Assembly (NCBI GenBank): GCA_002297365.1
Contig: DBKT01000002.1
Location: forward strand, 62,001-126,000
Direction of reading: 5' to 3'
From: Caryophanales bacterium UBA743
GTDB lineage: Bacteria; Bacillota_I; Bacilli_A; RFN20; CAG-826
Length of the DNA stretch: 64,000 nucleotides
Shown here: positions 9,401 to 17,341 of the stretch, piece after piece
Numbering within the stretch: position 1 is the first letter of the stretch
How the letters are laid out: every line of letters starts with the position of its first letter
The notes under the pieces: model-generated
Seen by the model: the letters and a program-made list of their open reading frames with translations, nothing else
Database searches by the model: none
What the model was told of the DNA's origin: nothing
Position numbers and translations under genes: made by a program

Positions 9401-10606
9401 ATGAAAATCGATGAGAATTTAGCGAGATTTCTCACTTATGTTAAAATCGACACGCAGTCAGACGATACATCAAGTAGTACCCCTAGCGCGCTGAAGGAAT
9501 TGAATTTAGCTCATCAGCTTATGAAAGAGCTTGATGAATTAGGCATTCCCAATGAATTGGATGAATATGGGCGTCTTTATGCGCATCTAGATGGAGAGAA
9601 AAACCTTCCAACAATCGGTTTGAATTCCCATATGGACACCGCTTTGGAATGTTCTGGAAATAACGTAAAGCCACAAATCCATGAAAATTATGACGGCAAA
9701 GACATCGCTTTGAATAACGAATACACCCTCTCGCCAAAAGACTTCCCCGAGCTCTTAAATCATATTGGAGACAGCCTTGTTACGACCTCAGGCGATACTT
9801 TATTAGGTGGAGATGACAAGGCTGGCATTGCCATTATCATGTCTGTGCTTGCTTTTTATGTGAAGCATCCTGAGGTGAAACATCATCCGATTGCCGTGCT
9901 TTTCACTCCCGATGAGGAAATCGGACGCGGGCCCGAGCATTTCAACCTCAAAAAATTTGGCGCGGAATTCGCTTATACCATAGATGGGGATTATCCGACT
10001 CATATCGATATCGATAATTTCAACGCTTCCCATGCGGATTTGTCTTTCTATGGGGTTGGAATCCATCCGGGAGAGGCAAAAGGCAAGATGATCAACGCCA
10101 TCCGTCTGGCCGAAGAATTCGATTCTCTTTTAGATGTTAATGAAAAGCCTGAATACACCGATGGGTATGATGGTTTCAATCACATTCTCTCTTTCGAAGG
10201 AGACGCAACCGAAGCCCATCTTCATTACATCATCCGTAACCATGACAGGGATTTGCTCACGAAGCAGAAATATGAATTCGTGATCGCCAAAGAGTTCTTG
10301 GACAAGAAATATCCCAATGCTAAGATTGGCCTAGAGATTCATGACGATTACCGCAACATGAAAGAGATCTTAGATAAAGACCCACGTGCCGTTACACATG
10401 CAAGAAAAGTGTTTCATTCCTTAGGGATCGAGCCCGTTTCTCTGCCTGTCAGGGGAGGAACAGACGGGGCGACATTCTCTTTCTTGGGTTGTCCAACCCC
10501 GAATTTAGGAACTGGTTCCTACAATCATCATGGGCGTTTTGAATATCTCTCCGTCCATGATTTCAATCAGATGATCGAGATTGTCAAAGCCATCGTCAAA
10601 GCATAA
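9401..10606 (+). CDS. pepT: Peptidase T (tripeptide aminopeptidase, M20B)
   Basis: Cytoplasmic di-zinc exopeptidase releasing the N-terminal residue of tripeptides. M20 metal-site motifs are present in order: NSHMDT near residue 77, GGDDKAG near 137 (bridging Asp), DEEIGRG near 171 (catalytic and ligand Glu), TIDGD near 195, and the final His in YNHHG near 377. The length of 401 residues is normal. I place the start at the ATG at 9401 because GAGG ends seven bases upstream; a TTG two codons earlier in frame lacks a proper ribosome site. Divergent from pepC, and followed by a strong terminator. Confidence 0.95.
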   Translation: MKIDENLARFLTYVKIDTQSDDTSSSTPSALKELNLAHQLMKELDELGIPNELDEYGRLYAHLDGEKNLPTIGLNSHMDTALECSGNNVKPQIHENYDGKDIALNNEYTLSPKDFPELLNHIGDSLVTTSGDTLLGGDDKAGIAIIMSVLAFYVKHPEVKHHPIAVLFTPDEEIGRGPEHFNLKKFGAEFAYTIDGDYPTHIDIDNFNASHADLSFYGVGIHPGEAKGKMINAIRLAEEFDSLLDVNEKPEYTDGYDGFNHILSFEGDATEAHLHYIIRNHDRDLLTKQKYEFVIAKEFLDKKYPNAKIGLEIHDDYRNMKEILDKDPRAVTHARKVFHSLGIEPVSLPVRGGTDGATFSFLGCPTPNLGTGSYNHHGRFEYLSVHDFNQMIEIVKAIVKA

Positions 10607-10609
10607 AGA

Positions 10610-10632
10610 AAAGGTCAGCTCGGCTGACCTTT
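10610..10632. terminator. Terminator after pepT and after tRNA-Gln
   Basis: AAAGGTCAGC (10610-10619) pairs perfectly with GCTGACCTTT (10623-10632) around a 3-base loop. On the minus strand a T-rich tail follows, so it also ends the tRNA transcript. Confidence 0.85.
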
Positions 10633-10642
10633 ATTCACGTTT

Positions 10643-10717
10643 TGGCTGGGGTGACTGGGATCGGACCAGTGTATCTCGGATTCAGAGTCCGATGCCTTAC
10701 CACTTGGCTACACCCCA
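10643..10717 (-). tRNA. tRNA-Gln (anticodon CTG)
   Basis: On the minus strand TGGGGTG (from 10717) pairs with CACCCCA as acceptor stem. The anticodon stem TCGGA/TCCGA holds the loop CTCTGAA, giving anticodon CTG for the codon CAG. The T arm is CTGGT-CCGATCC-CAG-like, the discriminator is G, and CCA is encoded (10643-10645). Length is 75 bases including CCA. It is the only tRNA seen in the window. Confidence 0.93.
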
Positions 10718-10786
10718 AAGCGCCTAACTATTTTACTCGATATGGCCCACTTAACAAGAAGAAAACAAAAAGGAAACAAACAAATT

Positions 10787-11431
10787 ATGGAACGCAAGAA
10801 CGAAAAAGTAACGATGATTGCTCTTGGTGGAGGATCTGGAAGTGGCAAAACCACCCTTGTTAAACGTCTTTTGAAAGAATTTCCGCTAGCCTCTTTTTTC
10901 TCCTATGATTCCTATTACAAATCTTTTCCTGAAATGCCATTCGAGAAACGTTGCGAGCTTAATTTCGATGATCCCTCCATTCTTGATGAGGAGCTTTTCA
11001 AAAAACATCTCCGATTGATTCGTGAGGGGAAGGAAATTCACGTACCCATTTATGATTTCGCTCTTCATTTAAGAAAAGAAGGGACTTTCGCATTGATAAA
11101 GCCCTCGAAACTCGTCTTTGTCGATGGCGTTCTTATCTACACTTTGCCAAATCCGAAAAGTTTCTTCGATTATTGCATCTATGTCGATTGCGATGCCGAT
11201 ATCCGCCTTGCCCGCAGAATCCTCCGCGACAGCGAAGAAAGAGGGAGAACGCCCCGCTCTGTCATTGAGCAATATTTAACCACCGTCAAACCCATGCATC
11301 AAAAATACGTCGAAAAAGGCCGTTATCTGGCCGACTATATCTATTTGAATTCGTCAAATGATGGTTTAGATGAGAAAGAGGTCCAAGTCCTTCTTGATAA
11401 AATAAAAGAGGTGATGGCAAATGATCGTTGA
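10787..11431 (+). CDS. Uridine kinase-like P-loop NTPase
   Basis: A small cytoplasmic kinase of the uridine kinase/phosphoribulokinase superfamily. The Walker A motif GGGSGSGKTT is at residues 14-23, an acidic loop SYDSYYK follows (typical of uridine kinases), FVDGVLIY is the Walker B-like strand, and RRILRDSEERGRT is the lid region. About 214 residues, as for Udk. I choose the ATG at 10787: AAAAGG lies about 13 bases upstream, whereas the earlier ATG at 10742 has no ribosome site and would add a basic tail; the ATG at 10814 is also possible. The last codons overlap the amidohydrolase start by 11 bases, so the two are coupled. The true substrate could be another nucleoside or sugar. Confidence 0.85.
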   Translation: MERKNEKVTMIALGGGSGSGKTTLVKRLLKEFPLASFFSYDSYYKSFPEMPFEKRCELNFDDPSILDEELFKKHLRLIREGKEIHVPIYDFALHLRKEGTFALIKPSKLVFVDGVLIYTLPNPKSFFDYCIYVDCDADIRLARRILRDSEERGRTPRSVIEQYLTTVKPMHQKYVEKGRYLADYIYLNSSNDGLDEKEVQVLLDKIKEVMANDR

Positions 11432-12224
11432 TATCCATGCCCATTTAGCATCTTGGCCAAGCGTTTCCCTTTGTAAGAAGAATCTTCTTTCAAGCATGGA
11501 GGAATACCATATTGACTACGCTCTCGTAAGCCATTGCGATTGCAGCGAATTCCCTTCCTTGGAAGAAAGATACCCCATTCGGAAAATCACGCAAAGAGCC
11601 GGTTTGAAAGAATGCCTCGATTTTGCGAAAAGGCATCCTAAGAAAATCGGTGTCCTCGTTTGGATCAACCCCCATACGGAGAAATTATCCCCTGCTTTTG
11701 AAAAATTGATCGAAAACAATCTAGAATTCATCCATGGTTTCAAATTTCATCCCTTCGAAAGCAAACTCCAAATCACCGATCCAAGGATGAAGCCTTATCT
11801 TGATTATATTGAGAAATTAGGCCTTCCTTTGCTCGTGCATACGGCAAAAGACGAGTATTCCTCCATCGTTGAAGTGGGGAAAATCGCAAAAGAATACCCT
11901 TCGATTTCTTTTATAGCCGCCCATTTGCAGCTTTGCGCAAACGACAAAAAAGAAGCCATGAGCGTATTAAAGGAGAACCCAAACGTCTTTGCGGACACCG
12001 CCTGGGTAAAAGGCAAAGACGCAAAGAAAGTCCTGCGCCATATCGGGATAGACCGCATATGCTTCGGAACGGATAACCCAATCGATGGGGCAGACACCTT
12101 AGAAAATCCCATCTATCAAGAATACTTCCGTAATTCCCTCCATCTTACGAAAAAAGAAAAGGAGCATTTGATGTGCTCCAACGCTCTGAAAATTTTCCAC
12201 ATCGATCCAAAGGCAATTCAGTGA
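11421..12224 (+). CDS. Amidohydrolase-2 family metal-dependent hydrolase
   Basis: A TIM-barrel metal hydrolase of the amidohydrolase superfamily (Amidohydro_2-like). The metal motif HAH is at residues 6-8 (VDIHAHLA); further ligands are likely in GFKFHPFE, LLVHTAKDEY and the terminal Asp of CFGTDNPIDG. The length of 267 residues fits the small single-domain members, which act as decarboxylases, lactonases or deacetylases; the substrate cannot be read from sequence. Its start overlaps the kinase gene by 11 bases. Its stop codon at 12222-12224 directly abuts the stop of the opposing gene, so no terminator separates them. Confidence 0.85.
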   Translation: MIVDIHAHLASWPSVSLCKKNLLSSMEEYHIDYALVSHCDCSEFPSLEERYPIRKITQRAGLKECLDFAKRHPKKIGVLVWINPHTEKLSPAFEKLIENNLEFIHGFKFHPFESKLQITDPRMKPYLDYIEKLGLPLLVHTAKDEYSSIVEVGKIAKEYPSISFIAAHLQLCANDKKEAMSVLKENPNVFADTAWVKGKDAKKVLRHIGIDRICFGTDNPIDGADTLENPIYQEYFRNSLHLTKKEKEHLMCSNALKIFHIDPKAIQ

Positions 12225-12893
12225 TCATTTCTTTTCGATTTGCTTTATCTCCGGATTATCGATGACCTCGTTTTCTTTATCTTTCAAAGGCGAAGAGGAA
12301 GTCTTTTCCTCTTTTTTCACATCTTTTTCTTTCTTTTCTTTCTTTTTGGGGCGTTCTGTTTCCCTCTTGGAAGGAAGCGCGCTTTTGATCAAGCCGGGCG
12401 CATACCTTTCCGGATTTTCTTTTCTCCAAGCGAATTTCCATAGGGAGTAAAGAGACATCGTTCCCTCGATAACAAGCAAAACAATCGCGGAGACTTTCAA
12501 GAAATTCCCCCAAGGCTCATTTCCAACGTCAAAGCCTATTTTCCCTAAAAAAGAGCCCAACAGCATAACGAAGGAGCCAAGCGTATTAAAAAGGCGGAGA
12601 AAAAGCTTCATTCCGGAAACGACATTCAACCGAAGATAGCTAAAACCATCATCATTATGGATGAAAGCAAAGCAAAGAACGACAATCGCGACAATCAAAG
12701 AAAGGCCGCCAAACCCAAGGGTGACATATAAATAAGGAACGGAGGGGGAGCCATTTTCCACGATAAGCCCAATTCCGGAAAGAATGATGAAAAGGAAGCC
12801 GAAAATGCCTAAAAAGATATAGGAGAGCAAATAAAAAGCCTTCGTGATTTTGTTTTTATAAAATAGCCTTGCTTCATTCTCTTCCATCTTCAT
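12225..12893 (-). CDS. Four-helix membrane protein with charged C-terminal tail
   Basis: Not recognised. Four transmembrane helices fall at about residues 17-42, 53-76, 90-115 and 128-150, followed by a tail from residue 170 made almost entirely of Lys, Glu, Ser and Pro, likely cytoplasmic. Last gene of a three-gene minus-strand operon behind the ArsP_2-like permease and a 55-residue ORF, which it overlaps by four bases (ATGA), so it is translationally coupled. Its stop abuts the stop of the convergent amidohydrolase gene. Confidence 0.75.
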   Translation of the reverse strand: MKMEENEARLFYKNKITKAFYLLSYIFLGIFGFLFIILSGIGLIVENGSPSVPYLYVTLGFGGLSLIVAIVVLCFAFIHNDDGFSYLRLNVVSGMKLFLRLFNTLGSFVMLLGSFLGKIGFDVGNEPWGNFLKVSAIVLLVIEGTMSLYSLWKFAWRKENPERYAPGLIKSALPSKRETERPKKKEKKEKDVKKEEKTSSSPLKDKENEVIDNPEIKQIEKK

Positions 12894-13057
12894 GCACCAT
12901 CCTCATGATCTTTATATTTATAAGAACCGTCTTTTCCTGCTTCAGGATCCGTCTCATTTTCGTGAAGCATATCATAATCCTCACCCGTCTGATTCATCCC
13001 TTTTCTTCTTCGATAAGGCTTAAATCCCTTATCTTTTCTCGTTCCGAAATATGGCAT
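12890..13057 (-). CDS. Small charged protein (55 aa) in permease operon
   Basis: An ORF of 55 codons from the ATG at 13057 fits exactly between its neighbours. The permease stop is two bases upstream, and its own TGA overlaps the ATG of the next gene in an ATGA arrangement. The product is hydrophilic: a basic N-terminus (TRKDKGFKPYRRRKG) then an acidic C-terminal half. The exact fit at both ends is the main evidence that it is real. No homologue is recognised and there is no Shine-Dalgarno, consistent with coupling to the permease gene. Confidence 0.6.
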   Translation of the reverse strand: MPYFGTRKDKGFKPYRRRKGMNQTGEDYDMLHENETDPEAGKDGSYKYKDHEDGA

Positions 13058-13059
13058 AT

Positions 13060-13953
13060 CTAAATACTAGCCCAAATAAAGGAATAGCCCAATATCAACG
13101 CAAAAAGGAAAGAGAGCCCAAGAACGACAAACGCTTTGCCGATATGTTTCTTATCCTTGAAAAGATAGATGGGGCCTAATCCGGCTGAAGCGCTTAATCC
13201 CGCTAAAAGAGCGCCAAAAGGCAAGAAACCATCCAAATAGAGATTTGAAATAATAACCGATGCGGCGCAATTTGGAATCAAGCCAATCAAAGCGGAAAAC
13301 AAAGGGGAAAGATAATAATTTTGGCTTAAAAAAGAAGAAATATTCTCTTCACCCACACCAAGAATCAAAAGACCGAACAAAAAAGAAATCACATAAGAAT
13401 AAGCAAAGATTTTAAGAGAATGCACCAAAGGGTGAAGAAGATGCTCAAGCCACGGGCTTTCGTTTTTCTCCTCTTCGATTGGATGGTGGCAACACCCAAT
13501 ATGAATAGTCATTTCCCCCTCACAATGCTCGAGGTGCTTTTCGACGCTCTTGCGGTTTTTCAAAGCAAACAAATCAACGAGGAAACCCACCAAAGCGCCG
13601 AAAACGATCTTAATACCAACGACAAGGAAGCCAACATACCACTTCCCTTGCCAATTGCCGAAAAGAATCGGCAGAGCCTCATCGGAACAAGCGATGAAAA
13701 TGGCAATCAACGTTCCAATCGTCAAATGCCCTTTGGAATAGAGATCGGCCCCAACAACAGAAATCCCGCATTGAGGGATAGCGCCCGCAAGAGAGCCGAA
13801 AAAAGGGGCTATCTGTTTCTTGCTTTCCAAAAGATGAGCAATCTTATTTTCCAAAAAGGAAAGAATAAAATACAAAATAAAAGCAACGACAAGAACATTC
13901 AATGAGTCAAAGAGCGTATCAAGTGCTAAATTACCAACATTTTCCCAAGTCAT
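13060..13953 (-). CDS. ArsP_2-like multi-helix permease (putative metal or arsenic exporter)
   Basis: About eight to ten transmembrane helices. Two internally similar motifs are diagnostic: GSLAGAIPQCGISVVGADLY and, in the second half, SALIGLIPNCAASVIISNLY, the signature of the family annotated as putative manganese transporter or arsenic efflux protein (ArsP_2). A hydrophilic His/Cys-rich loop between the halves (HLEHCEGEMTIHIGCCHH) may bind metal. I prefer the ATG at 13953, where homologues begin and where TATAAT lies six bases upstream; an in-frame ATG at 14004 would add 17 residues. First gene of an operon with a 55-residue ORF and a four-helix membrane protein. The substrate is unproven. 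Confidence 0.8.
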   Translation of the reverse strand: MTWENVGNLALDTLFDSLNVLVVAFILYFILSFLENKIAHLLESKKQIAPFFGSLAGAIPQCGISVVGADLYSKGHLTIGTLIAIFIACSDEALPILFGNWQGKWYVGFLVVGIKIVFGALVGFLVDLFALKNRKSVEKHLEHCEGEMTIHIGCCHHPIEEEKNESPWLEHLLHPLVHSLKIFAYSYVISFLFGLLILGVGEENISSFLSQNYYLSPLFSALIGLIPNCAASVIISNLYLDGFLPFGALLAGLSASAGLGPIYLFKDKKHIGKAFVVLGLSFLFALILGYSFIWASI

Positions 13954-14081
13954 GGTTTTATTATAACGTAAGAGAGAGCCACTTGCCTTAGAAAGGCTTT
14001 TCATAGCAATGCTTCTTATCCTAGAGACGTATCATTAGCAAACAAATCTTCTTTTTACTATAATCTTAACGAGGAAAATAT

Positions 14082-14888
14082 ATGGAAGAGAATGACGCAA
14101 AATATGACCCTAGAATCCGTAGGGCAAAATTAAAGCCCCACAAAGATTCTTCTTTTAAGAAAATCGTCGCCGTGGTCTCGGGAAAAGGCGGGGTTGGAAA
14201 ATCCTTCGTGACTTCCTTATTGGCCGTATCTTTGATGAATGAAGGCCACACGGTTTCCATTATGGACGCGGATGTCACTGGGCCATCGATCGCCAAAACC
14301 TTTGGGGAAGATAACTATACTTGCATGGGGGACAAAGAAGGCATATTCCCTGCAAAAACCGCACGTGGGCTAACATTGATTAGCTCGAATAATCTTTTAG
14401 ACGATCCAACGACCCCTATCGTTTGGAGAGGTTCTTTGATTTCCTCTTTGGTTGCCCAGATGTTCACCGAAGTGGTTTATGGTGAAAAAGAATTCTTATT
14501 GATCGATATGCCGCCGGGAACCGGAGATGTTCCCCTTACCGTCTTCCAGCAATTGCCGATTGACGGAATCATCATCGTGACTTCCCCTCAAGATTTGGTT
14601 TCCGAGGTCGTCACGAAGTCCATCAAGATGGCAAAGATGATGAACGTGAAGATTCTCGGCGTTGTTGAAAATATGGCCTATGTCAAATGCCCTCATTGCG
14701 GGGAAGAAATCCCTCTTTTCGGAAAAGACAATGTCCAAGACTTGTTGAAGAACATGGATGTGTCTCTTCTTGACCGTTTAGGAATCGATCCCAAACTGAC
14801 ATCGTTAATCGATGAAGGAAAGATAGAAGAATACAAAGGCGCAGATTTGAAAAACGCCGTCCAAGCGGTTACTGATCTTCTAAAATGA
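14082..14888 (+). CDS. mrp: Mrp/ApbC family iron-sulfur carrier P-loop ATPase
   Basis: Cytoplasmic deviant Walker A ATPase that binds and delivers Fe-S clusters. The P-loop GKGGVGKS is at residues 34-41, with DADVTGPS following and DMPPGTGD as the switch motif. The paired CPHC at C203 and C206 forms the bridging cluster site of the dimer. The 268 residues lack the N-terminal DUF59 domain of longer Mrp proteins. GAGG lies seven bases before the ATG, and TATAAT at 14059-14064 is the likely -10 box, giving a very short leader. A terminator hairpin overlaps its stop codon. Confidence 0.93.
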   Translation: MEENDAKYDPRIRRAKLKPHKDSSFKKIVAVVSGKGGVGKSFVTSLLAVSLMNEGHTVSIMDADVTGPSIAKTFGEDNYTCMGDKEGIFPAKTARGLTLISSNNLLDDPTTPIVWRGSLISSLVAQMFTEVVYGEKEFLLIDMPPGTGDVPLTVFQQLPIDGIIIVTSPQDLVSEVVTKSIKMAKMMNVKILGVVENMAYVKCPHCGEEIPLFGKDNVQDLLKNMDVSLLDRLGIDPKLTSLIDEGKIEEYKGADLKNAVQAVTDLLK

Positions 14889-14907
14889 GCTCTTCGGAGC
14901 TCTTTTT
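14887..14907 (+). terminator. Terminator of mrp
   Basis: GAGCTC-TTCG-GAGCTC hairpin (14887-14902) with a stable tetraloop and five T, starting inside the mrp stop codon. Confidence 0.88.
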
Positions 14908-14921
14908 AAAAAGGCAAAAGG

Positions 14922-15150
14922 ATGGGTGGCATATTTTTCACCCAACAAAATAAGACATTGGATAACTATGGCACAAAGATATTCCTTCTTGAAATAGCCG
15001 ATGGAATTGCGCTATTAAATCAGGCTGTTCCATGGCTGTCCTTTCTTTAGAGCCAACGCTTGAAAAATCATGGAGAAGGGAAGAATGGAATTCATTCGAC
15101 TTCCTCAATCTTTGGGATGTTATCCCTTTTTTGGCTAACTTAGACGAATC
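14922..15150 (+). other. Spacer with two overlapping short ORFs, possible gene remnant
   Basis: Between the mrp terminator and the lipoprotein operon terminator there is no convincing gene. Two short plus-strand ORFs in different frames overlap: 42 codons from 14922 (MGGIFFTQQNKTLDNY...) and 50 codons from 15032 (MAVLSLEPTLEKSWRREEW...), the latter running into the minus-strand terminator. Their protein-like composition could mean a frameshifted remnant, but no family is recognised. Confidence 0.25.
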
Positions 15151-15180
15151 AAAAAAAGAGCTTGCCCTCGAAGCAAGCTC
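15151..15180 (-). terminator. Terminator of the four-lipoprotein operon
   Basis: On the minus strand GAGCTTGC (from 15180) pairs with GCAAGCTC around a 7-base loop and is followed by seven T (complement of 15151-15157). Confidence 0.88.
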
Positions 15181-15193
15181 CTAGAAAATTCGG

Positions 15194-17329
15194 TTATTTA
15201 TACATACCCAGATAAAGATAGTAGACAGTTTCTTCGTTATCGTTTGCATGTTTTCCTACCTGGACGTAAATAACCACTCCATCCGCATTTTGGTAGAAGA
15301 TAGTGCCGGAAGAGTTCGTTCCCACCTTCGTCCACGTGCTAGAATCCTCATCGATTTTAGCTAAGAGGGCATTCTTTTGAGAGGTTGCCTCTTCTTGGCT
15401 GGTATCATCCCCATAGATAAGATAACGCTGGTAAGTGCCATCGTACATGCTCATGGTCGTGTGTTCCTTTTCGTTTTCACCAAGCCATGAAGCAAGTCCT
15501 GGGATAGAAAGGGAATCCACTCCCAAACGGGTTTTCGCCTCTGAAAGTATGGCCGAAACCGTTCTTGCGGTGTAGTTATAACATTGATAATAGATGAAAG
15601 CGTATAAAATCGCGTGGGTTTCATCGAAATACACCGCAACCTTATAATATCCATCTTTCGTGTCGTAATAATGATAGCCATCCTTTTCTTCGCCTTTGAT
15701 GAAGCCCGCTTTGATAAGGCTTGCTTCGTAGGTTGTCATGTCTTCTTCTGTAGCATCGCTTCCTGTGAGCGTGAAGATGTAAGGGAGAGAAGAATTCTTA
15801 TTTCCGGTCACCTTCTTATTCGGAAGAGAAGGGAGCGAAGTAAGGCTTCCGCCACCGACATTTTGCTTTGCAAGCCATTCTTCTAGTTTTTCGTAAGCGC
15901 TCTTTGCGCGAATGATCACCACTTTGCAAATATCGCTCATCAGCCCTTTGATCTTCGTGGAATCGTAATAGGAGAATTGCATGATATGCTCTCCTGTTGG
16001 AGAAGAAAGCGTAAACGTCCAATAGTAGCTTCCTGTCGATTTGGAATAAGAATATCCTTGTTCATAAAGCTCATTCAGTAGTTCGTCGAAGGCAATTTTA
16101 TTGCAAGCGGAAACAACAAACCCCGGGCCGACATTTTCCCCTGAGGAATATCCGTTTATCAAAGAATAGGCTTTGCCAATCTTTGCGAAATCAGGGAAAG
16201 AATCAGGATAGGCGACACTGGTTATGCTCTCATAGTCTTTAGCGAGTTCTTCTCTGCTTAAACTGGTTTTATACCCGCTATAGAAAGAAGCCATGACCAT
16301 TCCTTCTTTAACGCCTGCCTCCTTTAACGAAGAGTCCAGCATCAAACTCATCTTGCCAACGGTAGAAACGGTGACAATGCTGCTCATAAATGGGTCAACA
16401 TACAGAAGAGATGTGCTCGAAGCAAGAGTGTATCCAAGGCTTTTTAGATAATTCCCGAAGGATTGAGCGGCATCTTCATCTCCGTCTTTTGGGGTGTAGC
16501 AAAGCACCTTCACATCGGAAGTAAGGCCTCTAATGATTTGGCCCCTCTTTTGAGTGACGATGAACTTCTTGCTGAGATCTTGATCCTTTTCGTTTTTCGC
16601 AAGCGTGAACCCCGCATCCGTCAAATAAAGCGAAGCATCTAAAGCGCTCGAAAGGGTTCCTAACGCATTCGACGGGAATTTTCCTTCTTCATCATTAAAG
16701 GATAAGGTGTATTTGAGTTCGTTATTCGCATAAGAAAGAGAAACGAAATAACGGCCTAACTTATCTAAATAAAGACCGTTCCCTTGAGAAACAAAGCCGT
16801 TTTCAGTTAGAAGAGATCCCGCTTTATCTAATGAATCCTCCTTCACATCCACCGCTTTAAAAGAATAGGTTTCTTTCTCTATGTCCTCATAAGGGGTCTC
16901 TTCTAGAAGAGGCAATGGCGAATAACCGAGTTTTTGATAAACGCCAAGAGTAAGATCGATCTTATTGCTCACCCCTTGGTCGATAAAACTGACCTCGTAT
17001 CCCGCATAGAGGGTCATTGAGGAAGTAACCGTATCTTCGAAATGAAAGATATTCTCATTATTCTCCCCAGCGTCTAAAGCTTTGGCGGATTCCTCTGTTT
17101 TAAACCAGTTGACGAAAGAATGGTACTTATAGTTGCTAGTGAGAGCGGTTATTTCGTCGCTGGAGGCGACTTTCTTATCCTCGCCAACTTCCACTTGGAG
17201 GGAGGAAACTCCCTCACGAAGTGGGTTGAAAGTAACAATGGCTCCGTTCGCTTTGCTAGAGGTTTCTTCACCCCCGCAAGAGGAAAGGAGAAGGAAACTT
17301 GATAAGAGCAAAAGAATAGATTTTTTCAT
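15194..17329 (-). CDS. Lipoprotein of unknown function (711 aa)
   Basis: The N-terminus is a lipoprotein signal (MKKSILLLLSSFLLLSSC, lipobox Cys 18), so the protein is lipid-anchored on the outer face of the membrane. Residues 30-115 look like a single InlB-type repeat (HSFVNWFKTEE, MTLYAGYEVSF). The rest, mixed alpha/beta and Tyr-rich, matches no family I know; similar strand pairs such as YYWTFTLSS and YYKVAVYFDE suggest repeated small domains. Last gene of a four-gene lipoprotein operon (12-base gap to the leucine-rich repeat gene) and followed by a strong terminator. A polysaccharide- or host-glycan-binding role is only a guess. Confidence 0.85.
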   Translation of the reverse strand: MKKSILLLLSSFLLLSSCGGEETSSKANGAIVTFNPLREGVSSLQVEVGEDKKVASSDEITALTSNYKYHSFVNWFKTEESAKALDAGENNENIFHFEDTVTSSMTLYAGYEVSFIDQGVSNKIDLTLGVYQKLGYSPLPLLEETPYEDIEKETYSFKAVDVKEDSLDKAGSLLTENGFVSQGNGLYLDKLGRYFVSLSYANNELKYTLSFNDEEGKFPSNALGTLSSALDASLYLTDAGFTLAKNEKDQDLSKKFIVTQKRGQIIRGLTSDVKVLCYTPKDGDEDAAQSFGNYLKSLGYTLASSTSLLYVDPFMSSIVTVSTVGKMSLMLDSSLKEAGVKEGMVMASFYSGYKTSLSREELAKDYESITSVAYPDSFPDFAKIGKAYSLINGYSSGENVGPGFVVSACNKIAFDELLNELYEQGYSYSKSTGSYYWTFTLSSPTGEHIMQFSYYDSTKIKGLMSDICKVVIIRAKSAYEKLEEWLAKQNVGGGSLTSLPSLPNKKVTGNKNSSLPYIFTLTGSDATEEDMTTYEASLIKAGFIKGEEKDGYHYYDTKDGYYKVAVYFDETHAILYAFIYYQCYNYTARTVSAILSEAKTRLGVDSLSIPGLASWLGENEKEHTTMSMYDGTYQRYLIYGDDTSQEEATSQKNALLAKIDEDSSTWTKVGTNSSGTIFYQNADGVVIYVQVGKHANDNEETVYYLYLGMYK

Positions 17330-17341
17330 ATATTTGCCCCC

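Noticed and set aside
12240..12450. Phe- and Ser-rich plus-strand ORFs opposite the tail of the four-helix membrane protein
   Set aside because: They are the antisense reading of a Lys/Glu-rich tail; composition is explained by the coding strand, and they lack ribosome sites.
13420..13905. 161-codon plus-strand ORF
   Set aside because: Antisense to the ArsP_2-like permease; no domain, no ribosome site, and the permease motifs are clear.
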